From assembly GCF_902141845.1 (NCBI RefSeq), contig NZ_CABFPH010000003.1:1-64000 (forward strand): a stretch of DNA of 64,000 nt, in the 5' to 3' direction. The notes below the pieces were generated by a model. It saw only the letters and a program-made list of their open reading frames with translations, was not told where the DNA came from and ran no database searches. The number at the start of each line of letters is the position of its first letter. The stretch's first letter is position 1. A program made the position numbers and the translations under genes. This DNA comes from Methylobacterium symbioticum. Lineage in GTDB: Bacteria; Pseudomonadota; Alphaproteobacteria; Rhizobiales; Beijerinckiaceae. Below, one piece after another: positions 63,361 through 64,000 of this stretch.

Positions 63361-64000
63361 ATGAACTTCGTGACCGGCAAGACCTCTGCTCTCCGAGAAG
63401 GGGCGCGTGGCCGGAAACGGGCGCGCAAGTCCGTGGCCGAGGCGCCCGGTCAAACTCCGGTCCAGGCCTCGGATCGGGGCGACCTGCCCGACCTCTCGCT
63501 CACCGAGCAGGCCTACCAGCAGCTGGAGGAGTTGATCACTACGCTCGCCCTGCCGCCCGGGATGGTGCTCGGAGAGCAGAACCTGGTTCAACGGCTCGGG
63601 ATCGGGCGCACGCCGATTCGCGAGGCGCTGCAGCGCCTCGCCCGCGACGGCTTGGTCGTAGTGATGCCTCGGCGCGGAATTCTTGTCTCCGAGATCAACA
63701 TTCGCACCCAACTCCGGCTCTTAGAGACACGTCGCGTCCTAGAGCGCCTCATCGCCCGCCTCGCCGCGGAGCGAGCCACCACGGAGGAGCGCGAGGTCTT
63801 CGCGAGCCTTGCTCAAGACATGCGAGAAGCGGCCGCGGCGGCCGACGACCTCGCTTTCATGCGTCTCGACAGCCAGTTCAACGAGCTAATCGCGGCCGCG
63901 TCCCGCAATGAGTTCGCGGTGCGCGCACTCGCTAACATGGCCGGGCTGTCGCGGCGCTTCTGGTACCAGCATTACAAGCAGGCCGCCGATCTACCGCTGA
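63361..64000 (+). CDS. GntR family regulator, FadR-like (3' end outside the window)
   Basis: 213 codons are visible and open to the edge. After a basic, probably disordered N-terminus (about 45 residues, ALREGARGRKRARKSVAEAP) comes the winged HTH TEQAYQQLEELITTLALPPG, LVQRLGIGRTPIREALQRLA, RDGLVVVMPRRGILV, then an FCD helical domain (LLETRRVLERLIARLAAERA, MRLDSQFNELIAAASRNEFA). Divergent from the MFS/hydroxylase/PanB-like operon and therefore its likely repressor. Confidence 0.9.
   Translation, partial: MNFVTGKTSALREGARGRKRARKSVAEAPGQTPVQASDRGDLPDLSLTEQAYQQLEELITTLALPPGMVLGEQNLVQRLGIGRTPIREALQRLARDGLVVVMPRRGILVSEINIRTQLRLLETRRVLERLIARLAAERATTEEREVFASLAQDMREAAAAADDLAFMRLDSQFNELIAAASRNEFAVRALANMAGLSRRFWYQHYKQAADLPL

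Overview
The window is high-GC DNA of alphaproteobacterial type, most likely Methylobacterium/Methylorubrum or a close relative (Hyphomicrobiales). This rests on a Ros/MucR regulator, a FYDLN-acid (TIGR02300) protein, a DUF6481 protein beside a cold-shock gene, DUF1127 and DUF6166 proteins, and intergenic palindromes of the kind common in that order. No rRNA gene or CRISPR array is visible. There is one tRNA, Thr(CGT).

Left part (1-15.2 kb, very GC-rich, ordinary chromosome): a kdp potassium-uptake operon on the minus strand (kdpF-A-B-C-D, with kdpD running off the edge). It contains two unannotated-style membrane peptides, one ahead of kdpF and one between kdpA and kdpB. Then come several short stress/membrane genes, an AhpD-like protein, a methylmalonate-semialdehyde dehydrogenase divergent from a LysR regulator, a zinc-less MucR-type regulator, an L-2-hydroxyglutarate-oxidase-like flavoprotein, lrgAB and a TerB-like gene.

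At tRNA-Thr (15.17-15.24 kb) the base composition drops visibly and an accessory region begins. The first part (15.6-20 kb) holds a DUF4209-like protein with a HEPN-type Rx4H motif, a gene broken by an 11-bp tandem duplication, and a YkgJ-type cysteine cluster protein. The second part (20-29 kb) is an aldoxime/nitrile module: LysR, nitrilase, a complete Liv-type ABC importer, an unknown gene and a heme aldoxime dehydratase. The third part (29.5-46.8 kb) looks like one catabolic island: porin, isochorismatase-fold hydrolase and BMP-type ABC importer on the minus strand; a molybdenum hydroxylase with two large subunits, two cupins, a nitrilase-fold amidase, a CoxG protein and a cyclase-family hydrolase on the plus strand; and an XRE-cupin regulator between them. 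A nitrogen-containing ring is the most natural substrate class, but this is inference.

Right part (47-64 kb): two HxlR regulators divergent from NAD(P)H-dependent reductases (QorB-like, AzoR-like). A tyrosine recombinase has been killed by two in-frame stops, one of them at the catalytic tyrosine. There are small conserved genes around a cold-shock protein, a PHB-depolymerase-family esterase whose N-terminus is out of frame, and a ribbon-helix-helix protein. The window ends with a minus-strand operon divergent from a GntR regulator: MFS transporter, fatty-acid-hydroxylase/sterol-desaturase, two small membrane proteins, a DUF6166 protein and a PanB-like protein with two replaced metal ligands.

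The best candidates for something undescribed are that last operon, the two-large-subunit molybdenum hydroxylase island, the aldoxime/nitrile module with its unknown gene, and the HEPN-like gene next to the tRNA.
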